Origin: an uncultured Bacteroidia bacterium
Lineage (GTDB): Bacteria; Bacteroidota; Bacteroidia; Bacteroidales; F082
Length of the DNA stretch: 47,475 nt
Direction: 5' to 3'
Assembly (NCBI GenBank): GCA_902770835.1
Contig: CACXUM010000027.1
Span: forward strand, 1 to 47,475
Below are positions 33,468 to 41,583 of this stretch, piece by piece. A model generated the notes under the pieces. The model worked only from the letters and a program-made list of their open reading frames with translations, searched no databases and was not told the origin of the DNA. The translations under genes were made by a program, and so were the position numbers. The stretch's first letter is position 1; the number at the start of each line of letters is the position of its first letter.

Positions 33468-35522
33468 ATGAGTAAGATAAAGGATTTTCTGAACAGAATA
33501 AGGCATAGTTATTATGTTGTTGCCAAGGTGATTGCCTTTTTGGTGGCCATTGTTTTGGTTTGTTGGCAGATGCCGCGTACGGGCAAGTTCAAATATGAAT
33601 ACCAACTCTCCAAACCGTGGCAACACGAAACCCTGTATGCACCCTTCGATTTCCCGATTTACAAGGATGACGAGACGTTGAACGCTGAAACAGAGGCTGT
33701 TGCTGCCAAGGTGAAGCCGATTTTCGTCTTCAACGATGAGGAAATGACTGCCGCACGCAATGCTTTGTTCAATGCGTTTGAGGCGAAATGGAGCGGCAAT
33801 TCCGATAAGGAATACAACCTCGACGAATTGTTTATTCTCTACGATTCCATTGAGGATCAAGGAATTGTGGCCTATGACAATGCGACGAGCAACCTTGCAC
33901 CCGAAACCGAAGTGAGCGTGATTCGCAACAAGGTGATGCGCACCGTCCGCTATGGCGATTTCTATTCGATGAATGAGGCGACTGAAGCGGTCGCGAAGGC
34001 TTTGGAAAACATTGATAAACAGATAGATACAAAACTACTCTCGGAGTTGCTCAACGGCGCGTTGCGGCAGAATGTTTTCTACAATGCTGAGATTACCAAA
34101 TTGGAGAAGGAGAAGGCGGTTTCGGCCATTTCGCTCACCTACGGCATGGTGCAGAAGGACGAAATCATCGTGTCGGAAGGGGAAATCATTAGCCCGCACA
34201 CCTTCGACATTTTGAATTCGTTGCAGCATGAATACACCTCACGTTCCATGTCGAGCGATGAGTCGCTGCGGGTGCTGCTGAGCCAACTTTTCCTCGTGGC
34301 ACTCATCTTTACACTTATGGGCTTGTACGGCAACAAGTTACACAAAAAAGTCTTTTCTGAATTGAAGAACATAGTGCTCTTGCTGACGCTCATGCTGATT
34401 GTCATCCTACCCTCGTATGTCCTTGTCAAGTTCGAGCCGGGACTGGTTTATTTGATGCCGGTGTGCCTGCTCGCCATCATGGTAAGTTCGTTCTTCAACC
34501 TGCGCTTGGCGTTTTCCACCCAAGTCTTTGCCGTGATGTTGATTTCGCTCGTGGTACCCAATCCTTTCCAGTTCATTTTCATGCAGTTGGTGGCCACGGT
34601 GCTTACGGTGTTCAGCATGTCGAACCAGCGGGCGCACCACCGTTTCATCCAAACGACCTTGTTTGTGTTTGTGGGCTATCTGTTGGTTTATGCGGCGTTC
34701 ACGTTTTTGTCCACTTCCGAAATCGACTGGTGGGATGTTTTCCTTCTGGTTCTGAACGCTTTGTTCACCCTGCTTGCCCAGCCGCTCATCCTCATGCTTG
34801 AGCGCATTTTCGGTGTGCCTACTTCGCTCTCGCTTTTGGAGTTGAGCAATACCAACAGTCCGCTATTGCGACAATTGGCGGCAACTGCCCCCGGCACTTT
34901 CCAACATTCCATCCAAGTGGCCAACCTTTGTGAGGAGGTGCTTTTTGAAATCGGTGGCGACTCGCAGTTGGCTCGCACAGGGGCTTTGTATCACGACATC
35001 GGGAAGACGAAAAACCCAATGTACTTTACTGAAAACCAGCATGGAGCATACAGCCCGCACAACGGTCTTTCCAATAAGGAGAGCGCAGAAATCATCATTT
35101 CCCATGTGACTGACGGCATCGAATTGGCGCACAAGGCACATGTGCCAGAGCGCATCATCGATTTCATCCGCACCCACCACGGCACGCGCCGCACGGATTA
35201 TTTCTTCATCAACGAGCAAAAAGCGCATCCTGATGAGGTGATTGACCCTGCACCGTTCACTTATCATGGTCCTGCACCATTCTCACGCGAGACCGCCGTG
35301 TTGATGATGGCCGACAGCATCGAGGCGGCATCACACAGCCTGAAGGAGCCTGACGAAAAGAAAATCAGCGACTTGGTCGACAACATCATCAACAAGCAGA
35401 TGGAGGCAGGGCAGTTCCTCAACACCGACCTCACCCTCCGCGACATCGAGACCTGCCGCAAAGTGCTGAAAAAGAAGTTGATGAGCATTTACCATGTCAG
35501 GATTGCTTATCCGGAGAAGTGA
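33468..35522 (+). CDS. 7TM-HD family phosphohydrolase, PgpH-like
   Basis: The 684-residue protein has one N-terminal membrane segment (about residues 16-36) and an extracytoplasmic domain to about 270. A 7-TM bundle follows at about 275-460, then an HD domain with TFQHSIQVANL, LYHDIGKTKNP (the HD pair, near 515), HVTDGIELAHKAHVPE, RTHHGTRRTDY and MMADSIEAASH. This is the PgpH (YqfF) group, membrane phosphodiesterases that hydrolyse c-di-AMP. The start at ATG 33468 is preferred over the TTG at 33462. A weak -7-like TAATTTAG lies at 33417-33424. Single gene, divergent from NlpC/P60 and followed by HipBA. Confidence 0.9.
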   Translation: MSKIKDFLNRIRHSYYVVAKVIAFLVAIVLVCWQMPRTGKFKYEYQLSKPWQHETLYAPFDFPIYKDDETLNAETEAVAAKVKPIFVFNDEEMTAARNALFNAFEAKWSGNSDKEYNLDELFILYDSIEDQGIVAYDNATSNLAPETEVSVIRNKVMRTVRYGDFYSMNEATEAVAKALENIDKQIDTKLLSELLNGALRQNVFYNAEITKLEKEKAVSAISLTYGMVQKDEIIVSEGEIISPHTFDILNSLQHEYTSRSMSSDESLRVLLSQLFLVALIFTLMGLYGNKLHKKVFSELKNIVLLLTLMLIVILPSYVLVKFEPGLVYLMPVCLLAIMVSSFFNLRLAFSTQVFAVMLISLVVPNPFQFIFMQLVATVLTVFSMSNQRAHHRFIQTTLFVFVGYLLVYAAFTFLSTSEIDWWDVFLLVLNALFTLLAQPLILMLERIFGVPTSLSLLELSNTNSPLLRQLAATAPGTFQHSIQVANLCEEVLFEIGGDSQLARTGALYHDIGKTKNPMYFTENQHGAYSPHNGLSNKESAEIIISHVTDGIELAHKAHVPERIIDFIRTHHGTRRTDYFFINEQKAHPDEVIDPAPFTYHGPAPFSRETAVLMMADSIEAASHSLKEPDEKKISDLVDNIINKQMEAGQFLNTDLTLRDIETCRKVLKKKLMSIYHVRIAYPEK

Positions 35523-35561
35523 GTTTTTGCGTAAAACCGTTTGACTTTCAAAAATAATCTG

Positions 35562-35569
35562 TATTTTTG
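35562..35569 (+). promoter_or_regulatory. -7 box of the hipBA operon
   Basis: TATTTTTG matches TAnnTTTG. Transcription would start near 35576, so the dyad at 35587-35629 lies in the early transcribed region. Confidence 0.6.
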
Positions 35570-35586
35570 CATCTATAAATACAACT

Positions 35587-35629
35587 ATCGGATAAGTTAA
35601 GATAGAATATTATTCTTAAATTATCCGAT
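35587..35629. promoter_or_regulatory. Palindromic operator of hipBA
   Basis: Outer arms ATCGGATAA (35587-35595) and TTATCCGAT (35621-35629) and inner arms TTAAGA (35597-35602) and TCTTAA (35614-35619) share the same centre at 35608. E. coli HipB binds TATCC-N8-GGATA sites, and the TATCC/GGATA words are present here with a wider spacer. A further partial half-site AGATAACTTA is at 35631-35640. Autoregulation by the HipB-HipA complex is inferred. Confidence 0.8.
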
Positions 35630-35653
35630 TAGATAACTTAAAAATGAGATGTT

Positions 35654-35977
35654 ATGTTGGATTATTACGAATACTCCATACCTGAGTTGGTACAGCTCCT
35701 TGGAACCCGTTTCAAGGATTACCGTATGCGCTCACGCATGACGCAGAAAGATGTTGCAGAGCAATCAGGATTGACTATCAACACGATACATAAGTTTGAG
35801 AACGGACAAGTGCCTAACATGTCGCTCAGCACTTTTCTTCTGCTGCTGAAAGCCATCGGCTGCATAAACAGCCTTGATGAACTGCTACCCGAACTGCCCG
35901 AATCGCCTTATCTGATGAAAGAAAACGGGAAAAAGGCGCAGCGCATCAGACATTCTTCTCCAAAATCGAATACCTAA
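35654..35977 (+). CDS. hipB: HipB-like XRE-family antitoxin
   Basis: The 107-residue protein has an XRE helix-turn-helix at about residues 12-75 (LVQLLGTRFKDYRMRSRMTQKDVAEQSGLTINTIHKFENG), followed by LPELPESPYLM and a basic tail. It lies directly before HipA with a 12-nt gap and after a large dyad, so it is the antitoxin and DNA-binding partner. Start at ATG 35654. Confidence 0.88.
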   Translation: MLDYYEYSIPELVQLLGTRFKDYRMRSRMTQKDVAEQSGLTINTIHKFENGQVPNMSLSTFLLLLKAIGCINSLDELLPELPESPYLMKENGKKAQRIRHSSPKSNT

Positions 35978-35989
35978 AGCTGAACCACT

Positions 35990-37480
35990 ATGACCACAAG
36001 AATACTGAAAGTGATGCTCTGGGGACGGGAAGTCGGGAGGCTTTGCATCGACCCGCGCCGCCGTTTGCCTTATTTCGAGTACAACCGCGAATGGATAGCA
36101 TCGGGGCTTGACATCTCGCCCTTGGATGCATCCATCAAATTGCCGCAAAACCTCCGCCCGATTTTCGGCGCGTCGGAGAAAATATACCAGAAACTGCCTC
36201 CGTTTTTGGCCGACTCGCTGCCCGATGCATGGGGAAACGAACTTTTCGAGCAATGGCGAATCCAGCAAGGCATCAAGCCAAACGAGATAACGCCTTTGGA
36301 CAAACTCGCTTTTATCGGGAAACGGGCTATGGGCGCGTTGGAATTCCTTCCCGAAACCTCGAACTTCAATGCAAGGGAAAGCCTCAACCTGAAAGCCCTG
36401 ATTGACTTGGCCGAGCAAATCCACATGCAGCGCGAGAACGCCCGCATCGACCCCGAACAGTCGCTCACCATGCAAGCCTTGATGACGGTCGGCACTTCGG
36501 CGGGCGGACGACAGCCCAAGGCCATTATTGCCATTAACCGCGAAACGGGCGAAATCCGCAGCGGACAAATTGGAGGTTTAAAAGGTTTTGAGCATTGCAT
36601 CCTTAAGTTCGGCATCAAGGAACGCTCGACGGCGGAACTCGAAATGACTTACTATGAGATGGCAAAAAAGGCCGGAATACGAATGATGCCGAGCTGGCTG
36701 ATGGACATTGAGGGCGACAAGCACTTCATAACCAAGCGTTTCGACAGGGAAGGGGAGCGGAAACTCCACATGCAGACTTTGGCCGCGCTTTATCCCGAAG
36801 CCGACAGTTATGAGCGTTTGCTATGGGTCTGCCGGAAAATGCGTCTCTCCGAACTTGACAGCGAGGAGGTTTTCCGTCGGATGGTTTTCAACATTTTGGC
36901 CAACAACACCGACGACCACAACAAGAATTTCTCTTTCCTTATGGACGAGCAGGGCCGATGGCGCCTTTCGCCCGCCTACGACTTGACCTACATCTTCAAC
37001 ACGGGCGGCTTCCTTCCCGAAACGCGGCACTGCCTGATGATTCGGGGGAAGTATGACGGCATCACGCGGGAAGATGTTATGGAACTTGCTGCTGAAAACG
37101 GCATACGCAAGGCGGAGAGCATTATCGGTGAAGTTGGAAAAGCTGTTTCGGAATTTCGTGGGATTGCAGAGCAAAATAATGTGAAAGAGCAATGGGTTTC
37201 TGCCATTGAGAATACGCTTAACAAGAATCTGGAGTTTTGGGGACTTGTCCATGTTAAGGCCGCAAACACTTATCTTGATACCAGCGGTCGTAAGATTGAG
37301 AACGCCCGCATAGAGCAGCAATACAAAGGCAACTATCATCTTCTTGCCACTATCGACGGCAAGGAACGTAAGTTTGTTATCCGCAAAAAGACCGCTGAAC
37401 ATGAGGAAATTAGTTGCGTGGGAACGGCCAATCTGCCTGATGGATTTCTTAAGGACTTAGTTTCAAAATATTTGCTTTAA
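35990..37480 (+). CDS. hipA: HipA-family serine/threonine kinase toxin
   Basis: The 496-residue protein has the HipA N-terminal subdomain (FEYNREWIASGLDISPLDASIKL, then LPPFLADSLPDAWGNEL, about residues 25-85). The kinase core follows: GTSAGGRQPKAIIAIN near 165, the HFITKRFDREGERKLHMQTL region near 245, and the catalytic loop FNILANNTDDHNKNFSFLMDE near 300 with LSPAYDLTYIFN as the DFG-like magnesium site. HipA kinases phosphorylate targets such as GltX and induce dormancy; the target here is unknown. All key motifs are intact. The stop at 37480 overlaps the convergent WbqC gene by 18 nt. Confidence 0.9.
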   Translation: MTTRILKVMLWGREVGRLCIDPRRRLPYFEYNREWIASGLDISPLDASIKLPQNLRPIFGASEKIYQKLPPFLADSLPDAWGNELFEQWRIQQGIKPNEITPLDKLAFIGKRAMGALEFLPETSNFNARESLNLKALIDLAEQIHMQRENARIDPEQSLTMQALMTVGTSAGGRQPKAIIAINRETGEIRSGQIGGLKGFEHCILKFGIKERSTAELEMTYYEMAKKAGIRMMPSWLMDIEGDKHFITKRFDREGERKLHMQTLAALYPEADSYERLLWVCRKMRLSELDSEEVFRRMVFNILANNTDDHNKNFSFLMDEQGRWRLSPAYDLTYIFNTGGFLPETRHCLMIRGKYDGITREDVMELAAENGIRKAESIIGEVGKAVSEFRGIAEQNNVKEQWVSAIENTLNKNLEFWGLVHVKAANTYLDTSGRKIENARIEQQYKGNYHLLATIDGKERKFVIRKKTAEHEEISCVGTANLPDGFLKDLVSKYLL

Positions 37481-38068
37481 GTAATTTGTTGCTTCCGGCC
37501 CCTCATTGAAAATCAAGTCCAAAACACTCAAATCCACCGCAAAGGGAAATTTTGTGCTGAAAACTTGGTAATATGCTGGAAATGAGGTGTTTTTAATCTC
37601 TTTCTTCGGGCTGAAAGCCTCGCGCAAGTCGTTCTCCGCCTCGCGCACATAATCTGTAGTATGGACAGTTTCCATCTTGATTTTCAGCATTTTGAGGATT
37701 GCCTGCAAAGCCGCATCGTTCAAATCGATAAGCCGCTCGAAATGACCTTCGAAAATCGGCCGCAGATAGTCATAGTAATGGTCGAAATAAGGCGCAGCCT
37801 TGTACGCTGACTCCAAACAGCGGCTATGAATGTGCTGCCACGGCTCCACGGGGCTGATTATTATGTCCTTGGTCATCGTGTGGTTGCCGTGTACCTTAAC
37901 CACTGGCACGCTTAGGCTCTCCACGCCATTGGCCGTCATCACGCGGCAGCGGTTGCGGTAGGTCTGCTTGCGGTAGGTCTCAAACACTTCAATTAAAGGC
38001 TCGTCTTCAGTGAGAAAACGAGCCATGTAACTGATGCTTGGGAAATAGGCTGTCGAGAAAAGTGTCAC
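37463..38068 (-). CDS. WbqC-like family protein
   Basis: The 201-residue protein has the WbqC pattern: FSTAYFPSISYMARF at the start, FETYRKQTYRNRCRVMTANG, LSVPVVKVHGNHTMTKDIIIS and a final NEGPEATNYL. WbqC-like proteins occur in surface polysaccharide gene clusters and elsewhere with unclear function. The start is a GTG that overlaps the thioredoxin stop (GTGA), so the two are co-transcribed. The C-terminal end overlaps hipA from the other strand. Confidence 0.82.
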   Translation of the reverse strand: MTLFSTAYFPSISYMARFLTEDEPLIEVFETYRKQTYRNRCRVMTANGVESLSVPVVKVHGNHTMTKDIIISPVEPWQHIHSRCLESAYKAAPYFDHYYDYLRPIFEGHFERLIDLNDAALQAILKMLKIKMETVHTTDYVREAENDLREAFSPKKEIKNTSFPAYYQVFSTKFPFAVDLSVLDLIFNEGPEATNYLKQIF

Positions 38069-38502
38069 TTAATCAATTGTTCCTCAATGACTTTCCTGTA
38101 ACCTTCTTCCGGCAAAGCCCCGACTTGCATCATCGGCTGGCCCTCCAAGGGGATGAACAGCACCATGGGGATGCTTTTCACCTGAAATGCTGCGGAGAGG
38201 CCGCGCTCTTGGTCAGTGTTGACCTTGTAAACCAGCAACTTGCCGTCGTATTCCTCGGCCAATTTCTCCATGATGGGAGCCACGCGGCGGCACGGTCCAC
38301 ACCAGTCGGCGTAAAAGTCGACAACGGCGGGAAGTTCGCCTTTATAGATAAAGGTGTTCGGGTTTTTCTCAAAGTCCCATACTTTCTTCAGAAACTCGTT
38401 GTAAGTCAAATGCTTGACCTTCGATTCTTCTTTCTTTTCTTGCGCGTTGGCAGTGAAGCCAAAGGCAAGGATTGCAATAGCGATTAGGATGGTTTTTTTC
38501 AT
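38065..38502 (-). CDS. Exported thioredoxin-fold protein
   Basis: This 145-residue protein has a signal peptide (MKKTILIAIAILAFGFTANAQ) and a thioredoxin domain with the CXXC motif VDFYADWCGPCRR near residue 65, the cis-proline loop VKSIPMVLFIP and a C-terminal helix. The export signal points to periplasmic disulfide or redox duty, unlike the cytosolic TrxA. The start ATG 38502 is preferred over the longer frame to 38592, which overlaps the preceding gene. Coupled to WbqC by a GTGA overlap. Confidence 0.85.
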   Translation of the reverse strand: MKKTILIAIAILAFGFTANAQEKKEESKVKHLTYNEFLKKVWDFEKNPNTFIYKGELPAVVDFYADWCGPCRRVAPIMEKLAEEYDGKLLVYKVNTDQERGLSAAFQVKSIPMVLFIPLEGQPMMQVGALPEEGYRKVIEEQLIK

Positions 38503-38554
38503 GATAATGGTTTTTATTTTTTGCTTTTCATTTTTCCATTTCTTTGATGAAATC

Positions 38555-38761
38555 TTATAGACTGTCGCATTCGTACACTCGTCCTTCATCAAGGTCTTTC
38601 AAGGATCGTTCGTAGGCTGTCATTCTTTTGCGCCGAGGTCTTGATACCTTTCCAACCCCACGTAACATGCTGATAGCCTTTTTGATGTCGTTGATGAGCG
38701 ACATGTCCTTGATGTCGACTATCAATTGCCCCTCGGCAGGAATGTTTGCTGTGTTTGCCAT
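38555..38761 (-). CDS. Antitoxin-like small protein with an in-frame nonsense codon
   Basis: The 68-residue product (MANTANIPAEGQLIVDIKDMS to DLDEGRVYECDSL) ends in a motif typical of RelB/Phd-type antitoxins. Directly after the TAA stop at 38555-38557 the same frame continues as DFIKEMEK and ends at a natural TGA at 38528-38530. A single change GAA to TAA would explain this, so the antitoxin-like protein has lost nine residues. No toxin gene is present downstream, where the thioredoxin gene lies instead. It is therefore an orphan and truncated antitoxin, or a different small protein. A -7 box lies at 38791-38798. Confidence 0.6.
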   Translation of the reverse strand: MANTANIPAEGQLIVDIKDMSLINDIKKAISMLRGVGKVSRPRRKRMTAYERSLKDLDEGRVYECDSL

Positions 38762-38790
38762 GATACCTGTTTTTTGTGGTTTTACGGCTG

Positions 38791-38798
38791 CAAAAATA
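38791..38798 (-). promoter_or_regulatory. Promoter of the antitoxin-like/thioredoxin/WbqC unit
   Basis: TATTTTTG on the minus strand, about 30 bp upstream of ATG 38761. It is divergent from the box at 38853. Confidence 0.6.
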
Positions 38799-38852
38799 AT
38801 CAAACTATCGGAATTTTGCCGCAAAACATGTTCCAATTTCGCTTTTTTTTTC

Positions 38853-39100
38853 TACTTTTGCAGCTTCAAATCAATGCTAATAATTATGCTAAACACTTGT
38901 AAATCATTGATTATCAATGTAATGGGGGGGGTAAAACTCCTTTCCATGTTTTTTCATACCCTTAGTCCAAGACGGGCCGAAATGGCTTGCCTTGGATTTT
39001 TTTGTGCCTGCCATTGCGAACGGAGCGGCGCAAGGCGGGTCTTCGGAATCCTTGAATCTTAAATCTTAAATCTTTAAATGTTTCACTAAATCATCACAAA
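38853..39100 (+). promoter_or_regulatory. Promoter and long leader of the adhesin operon
   Basis: TACTTTTG at 38853-38860 starts a 240-nt leader with no credible gene. It contains a run of eight G (38924-38931), a segment at about 39013-39051 resembling the CATTGCGAGCGGAGCG-type dispersed repeats, and an AAATCTT-repeat stretch just before the ATG like that of pruA. The whole 38762-39100 gap is otherwise empty. The weak frame at 38628-39062 is not considered real. Confidence 0.5.
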
Positions 39101-39403
39101 ATGTTCATAAAAAAGAATTCCCTGAAAGCCCTTGCGCTTTCGCTCGGGCTGGCAGCCCTGATGGCGCCGGCCACCACACTGAACGGCCAGAGCAGGCCCG
39201 GCGGCTTGTTCGGCACCGACCCGCAAACCAACGACGACAGCCCCGAAGGCTTGATGAACCAAAACCGCAGCGGCGTGAGCTTAGAGGTGTTCAGCAACGG
39301 CAACTTCGGCGAGCAGCCCGCTCCCCTCGGCAGCGGCCTTGTCCTGCTGATTGGCGCCGGCCTCGGCTATGTGGCACTCAAAAAGAAGGAGGACGAAAAA
39401 TGA
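39101..39403 (+). CDS. Small secreted protein with C-terminal sorting-like tail
   Basis: This 100-residue protein has a signal peptide (SLKALALSLGLAALMAPATTLNG). A Gly/Asn/Gln-rich middle follows (GLFGTDPQTNDDSPEG), and the C-terminus is PAPLGSGLVLLIGAGLGYVALKKKEDEK. That end has the three parts of a sorting signal: a Pro/Gly motif, one hydrophobic segment and a basic cluster. Similar tails occur on small Bacteroidales proteins near cleaved-adhesin genes; the processing enzyme is not established. It overlaps the following adhesin lipoprotein by 4 nt (ATGA), so both are made together. Confidence 0.6.
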   Translation: MFIKKNSLKALALSLGLAALMAPATTLNGQSRPGGLFGTDPQTNDDSPEGLMNQNRSGVSLEVFSNGNFGEQPAPLGSGLVLLIGAGLGYVALKKKEDEK

Positions 39404-41301
39404 AAAGACTTGGAATGATTGTGATGGCCGGCCTTTTGGTGCTGGGCCTCGCACAGTGCAAGAAAGAACAAACCAGCAACACCCAAAGCGAGGGCAACGC
39501 CGTGAGGATTACGCTGAACGTCAGCGGCAACGGCAACGGCTCAAGGGTGAATGTGGACCCTGCCGCTACGGAACAAGTCACTTTTACGAATGGCGACCAA
39601 ATCCTGGTGGCTAACAACGGCGCTGTGGTCGGCACACTGACCCGCACCGATGGTGTCTTTTCTGGCGACATCACCAGCCCCACGGAAGGCCAACTCCTCT
39701 ATTTCTACTTCCTCGGCAACAAGCAAGGAACGGTCGCCAACGGCGCTACCGAATTGACCGTGAACATCAGCGACCAAACCAACGAACTCCCCGTGATTTC
39801 GATGGGGAAATCGACGGTGGAATATTCCGCTGACGTAACTTCCTATACCTCGCGTCTCTACAACAAGTGCTCGCTGATGATGTTCAACGTGACCACGCCT
39901 TCCACGGCTGCCATCTGCATCACGGGGATGAACAACACCGTGACGGTTGACTTCAGCAACCCGACCGACGAAGGCTTCACCTACGGCAAGGACGGCGACG
40001 GACTGATCACGATGCCCGGCGTGACTTCGGAAAACGACACGACCTGGGCCATCGTGCTTCCGCAAGCCGCTTTGGCTGAAGGCGAGGACGGCTCAGTTTA
40101 TACCGCCGACGATAAGTACGCCGGCACCCGCCCCAAAATGGATGCAATCGGGATGAACACGTTCCTCAATGCAGGCGTTGACCTGACTGCGGCAATTATC
40201 ACTGCTTTTACCGTAGACTTCGAAAACGGCCTTCCCGAAGGCTGGACGACCATCGACGCCGATGGCGACGGCTACAACTGGGTGCTTGACACGGAATGCG
40301 AGTCTGCCTATGGCTATAACCAAAGCAATGCAGGTTTCAATGGCGGCCACATGATTCTCTCTGGCTCGTACCATAAAACTGCAGGTGCTCTCCATCCTGA
40401 CAACTACCTTGTGTCGCCTAAAGTGATCTTGCGCAGCGGCAGCACCTTCAGCTTCTGGGCTGGCTCACAGGACTATCAATATCCCGCCGAGCACTTTGGC
40501 GTGTTCGTCTCCGACAACGACACGACCGACTGGACGATGGTTCAGGAGTGGACGATGACCGCCAAGGGCGCGAGTGGCAACAGAGGCGCAGGCCGCGACG
40601 GCAACACCCGTGACCAAGGCAATTGGCACCAATATACTGTCGACCTGAGTGCCTATGCCGGACGGAAATACATCGCCATCCGTCACTTCGATTGCACCGA
40701 CAAATTCTTTTTGAATGTCGATAATATCAGATTGGGCGACCCCGAACCCGGGACCTCATTCTCACAGAACTTCAATAATTCTGTTTTGCCCGAAGGCTGG
40801 ACCACCATCGACGCCGATGGCGACGGCTACAACTGGGTGCTTACCACGCAAACGGCAGCCTATGGCTATAGTGGTCACAATGATGGCCACTATGGAACCG
40901 TAGGGATGACTTCAGGCTCATACCATGGATCTGTTGGTGCCCTCCATCCTGACAACTACCTTGTGTCGCCTAAAGTGAACTTGGTTCAGGGCAGCACCTT
41001 CAGCTTCTGGGCTTGCGCCCAGGATGCCGATTATCCCGCCGAGCACTTTGGCGTGTATGTGTCCGACAACGGCACGAGCGGCTGGACGATGGTTCAGGAG
41101 TGGACGATGACCGCCAAAGGCGCGAGTGGCAACAAAGGCAATGGCCGCGACGGCAACACCCGTGACATAGGCAACTGGTATCAATATACCGTCGACCTGA
41201 GCGCCTACGCCGGAGAGAAGTACATCGCCATCCGTCACTTCAATTGCAGCGACGAGTTCTTTTTGGAAGTCGACGATATACTGCTGACCGTCAACAGATG
41301 A
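39400..41301 (+). CDS. Surface lipoprotein with two cleaved-adhesin domains
   Basis: This 633-residue protein has a lipoprotein signal (MKRLGMIVMAGLLVLGLAQC), a fimbrillin-like N-terminal part (about residues 30-275), and two copies of a cleaved-adhesin domain like those of gingipains and HagA. The copies are at about 275-445 and 455-630, joined by a short linker (GDPEPGTSF). Each starts with EGWTTIDADGDGYNWVL, a calcium-site-like motif, and contains TMVQEWTMTAKGASGN. The two copies are nearly identical at DNA level. No type IX sorting domain is visible, so surface anchoring is by the lipid. It may bind glycans or other cells. Confidence 0.8.
   Translation: MKRLGMIVMAGLLVLGLAQCKKEQTSNTQSEGNAVRITLNVSGNGNGSRVNVDPAATEQVTFTNGDQILVANNGAVVGTLTRTDGVFSGDITSPTEGQLLYFYFLGNKQGTVANGATELTVNISDQTNELPVISMGKSTVEYSADVTSYTSRLYNKCSLMMFNVTTPSTAAICITGMNNTVTVDFSNPTDEGFTYGKDGDGLITMPGVTSENDTTWAIVLPQAALAEGEDGSVYTADDKYAGTRPKMDAIGMNTFLNAGVDLTAAIITAFTVDFENGLPEGWTTIDADGDGYNWVLDTECESAYGYNQSNAGFNGGHMILSGSYHKTAGALHPDNYLVSPKVILRSGSTFSFWAGSQDYQYPAEHFGVFVSDNDTTDWTMVQEWTMTAKGASGNRGAGRDGNTRDQGNWHQYTVDLSAYAGRKYIAIRHFDCTDKFFLNVDNIRLGDPEPGTSFSQNFNNSVLPEGWTTIDADGDGYNWVLTTQTAAYGYSGHNDGHYGTVGMTSGSYHGSVGALHPDNYLVSPKVNLVQGSTFSFWACAQDADYPAEHFGVYVSDNGTSGWTMVQEWTMTAKGASGNKGNGRDGNTRDIGNWYQYTVDLSAYAGEKYIAIRHFNCSDEFFLEVDDILLTVNR
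40237..41297 (+). repeat. Internal tandem duplication of the cleaved-adhesin domain
   Basis: Two copies about 553 bp apart, from 40237 and from 40792, with long stretches identical or differing by one base, such as 40238-40290 against 40793-40845 and around 40537 against 41089. The indel difference (555 against 552 between anchor points) keeps the frame. Confidence 0.8.
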
Positions 41302-41310
41302 TGGGCAGTT

Positions 41311-41399
41311 CTTCCGAATTTGCAATTCGGAAGTGTTGAGAGGGGAATTTGCAATTCCCGCATGATCGTAGAGACGTCACGGTGAGTGGCGTCTCTACG
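41311..41399 (+). terminator. Three hairpins after the adhesin operon
   Basis: First, CTTCCGAAT (41311-41319) with ATTCGGAAG (41325-41333). Second, GGGAATT (41343-41349) with AATTCCC (41353-41359). Third, CGTAGAGACG (41367-41376) with CGTCTCTACG (41390-41399), followed by TGTTTTTTT. The third is a good terminator. The first two share the core AATTTGCAATT and the second resembles the GGGAATT hairpin before the RAYT gene. The third resembles the GTAGAGACG-type palindromes common in many genomes. Confidence 0.6.
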
Positions 41400-41557
41400 T
41401 GTTTTTTTGCCTGCCGGGGCACTGCCGTAGGCCACCAGCTTGCGTCCAAAGGTTACAAAATCCTTCAATGAGTGTTTTTTTTCAAAAAAATCTCCCTCAT
41501 TGAGGGATTATTTGTATTGGAAAGCTATGATGTTTCCTCAAATCCAGTGAAATATTG

Positions 41558-41565
41558 TATTTTTG
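41558..41565 (+). promoter_or_regulatory. -7 box of hutI
   Basis: TATTTTTG, with start of transcription near 41572 and a 12-nt leader to ATG 41584. The longer frame from 41563 is thereby excluded. Confidence 0.6.
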
Positions 41566-41583
41566 CCGCAAATTTTTTTGAAT

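Noticed and set aside
38628-39062. 144-codon plus-strand frame
   Set aside because: It overlaps the antitoxin-like gene and the promoter of the adhesin operon and has unlikely composition.
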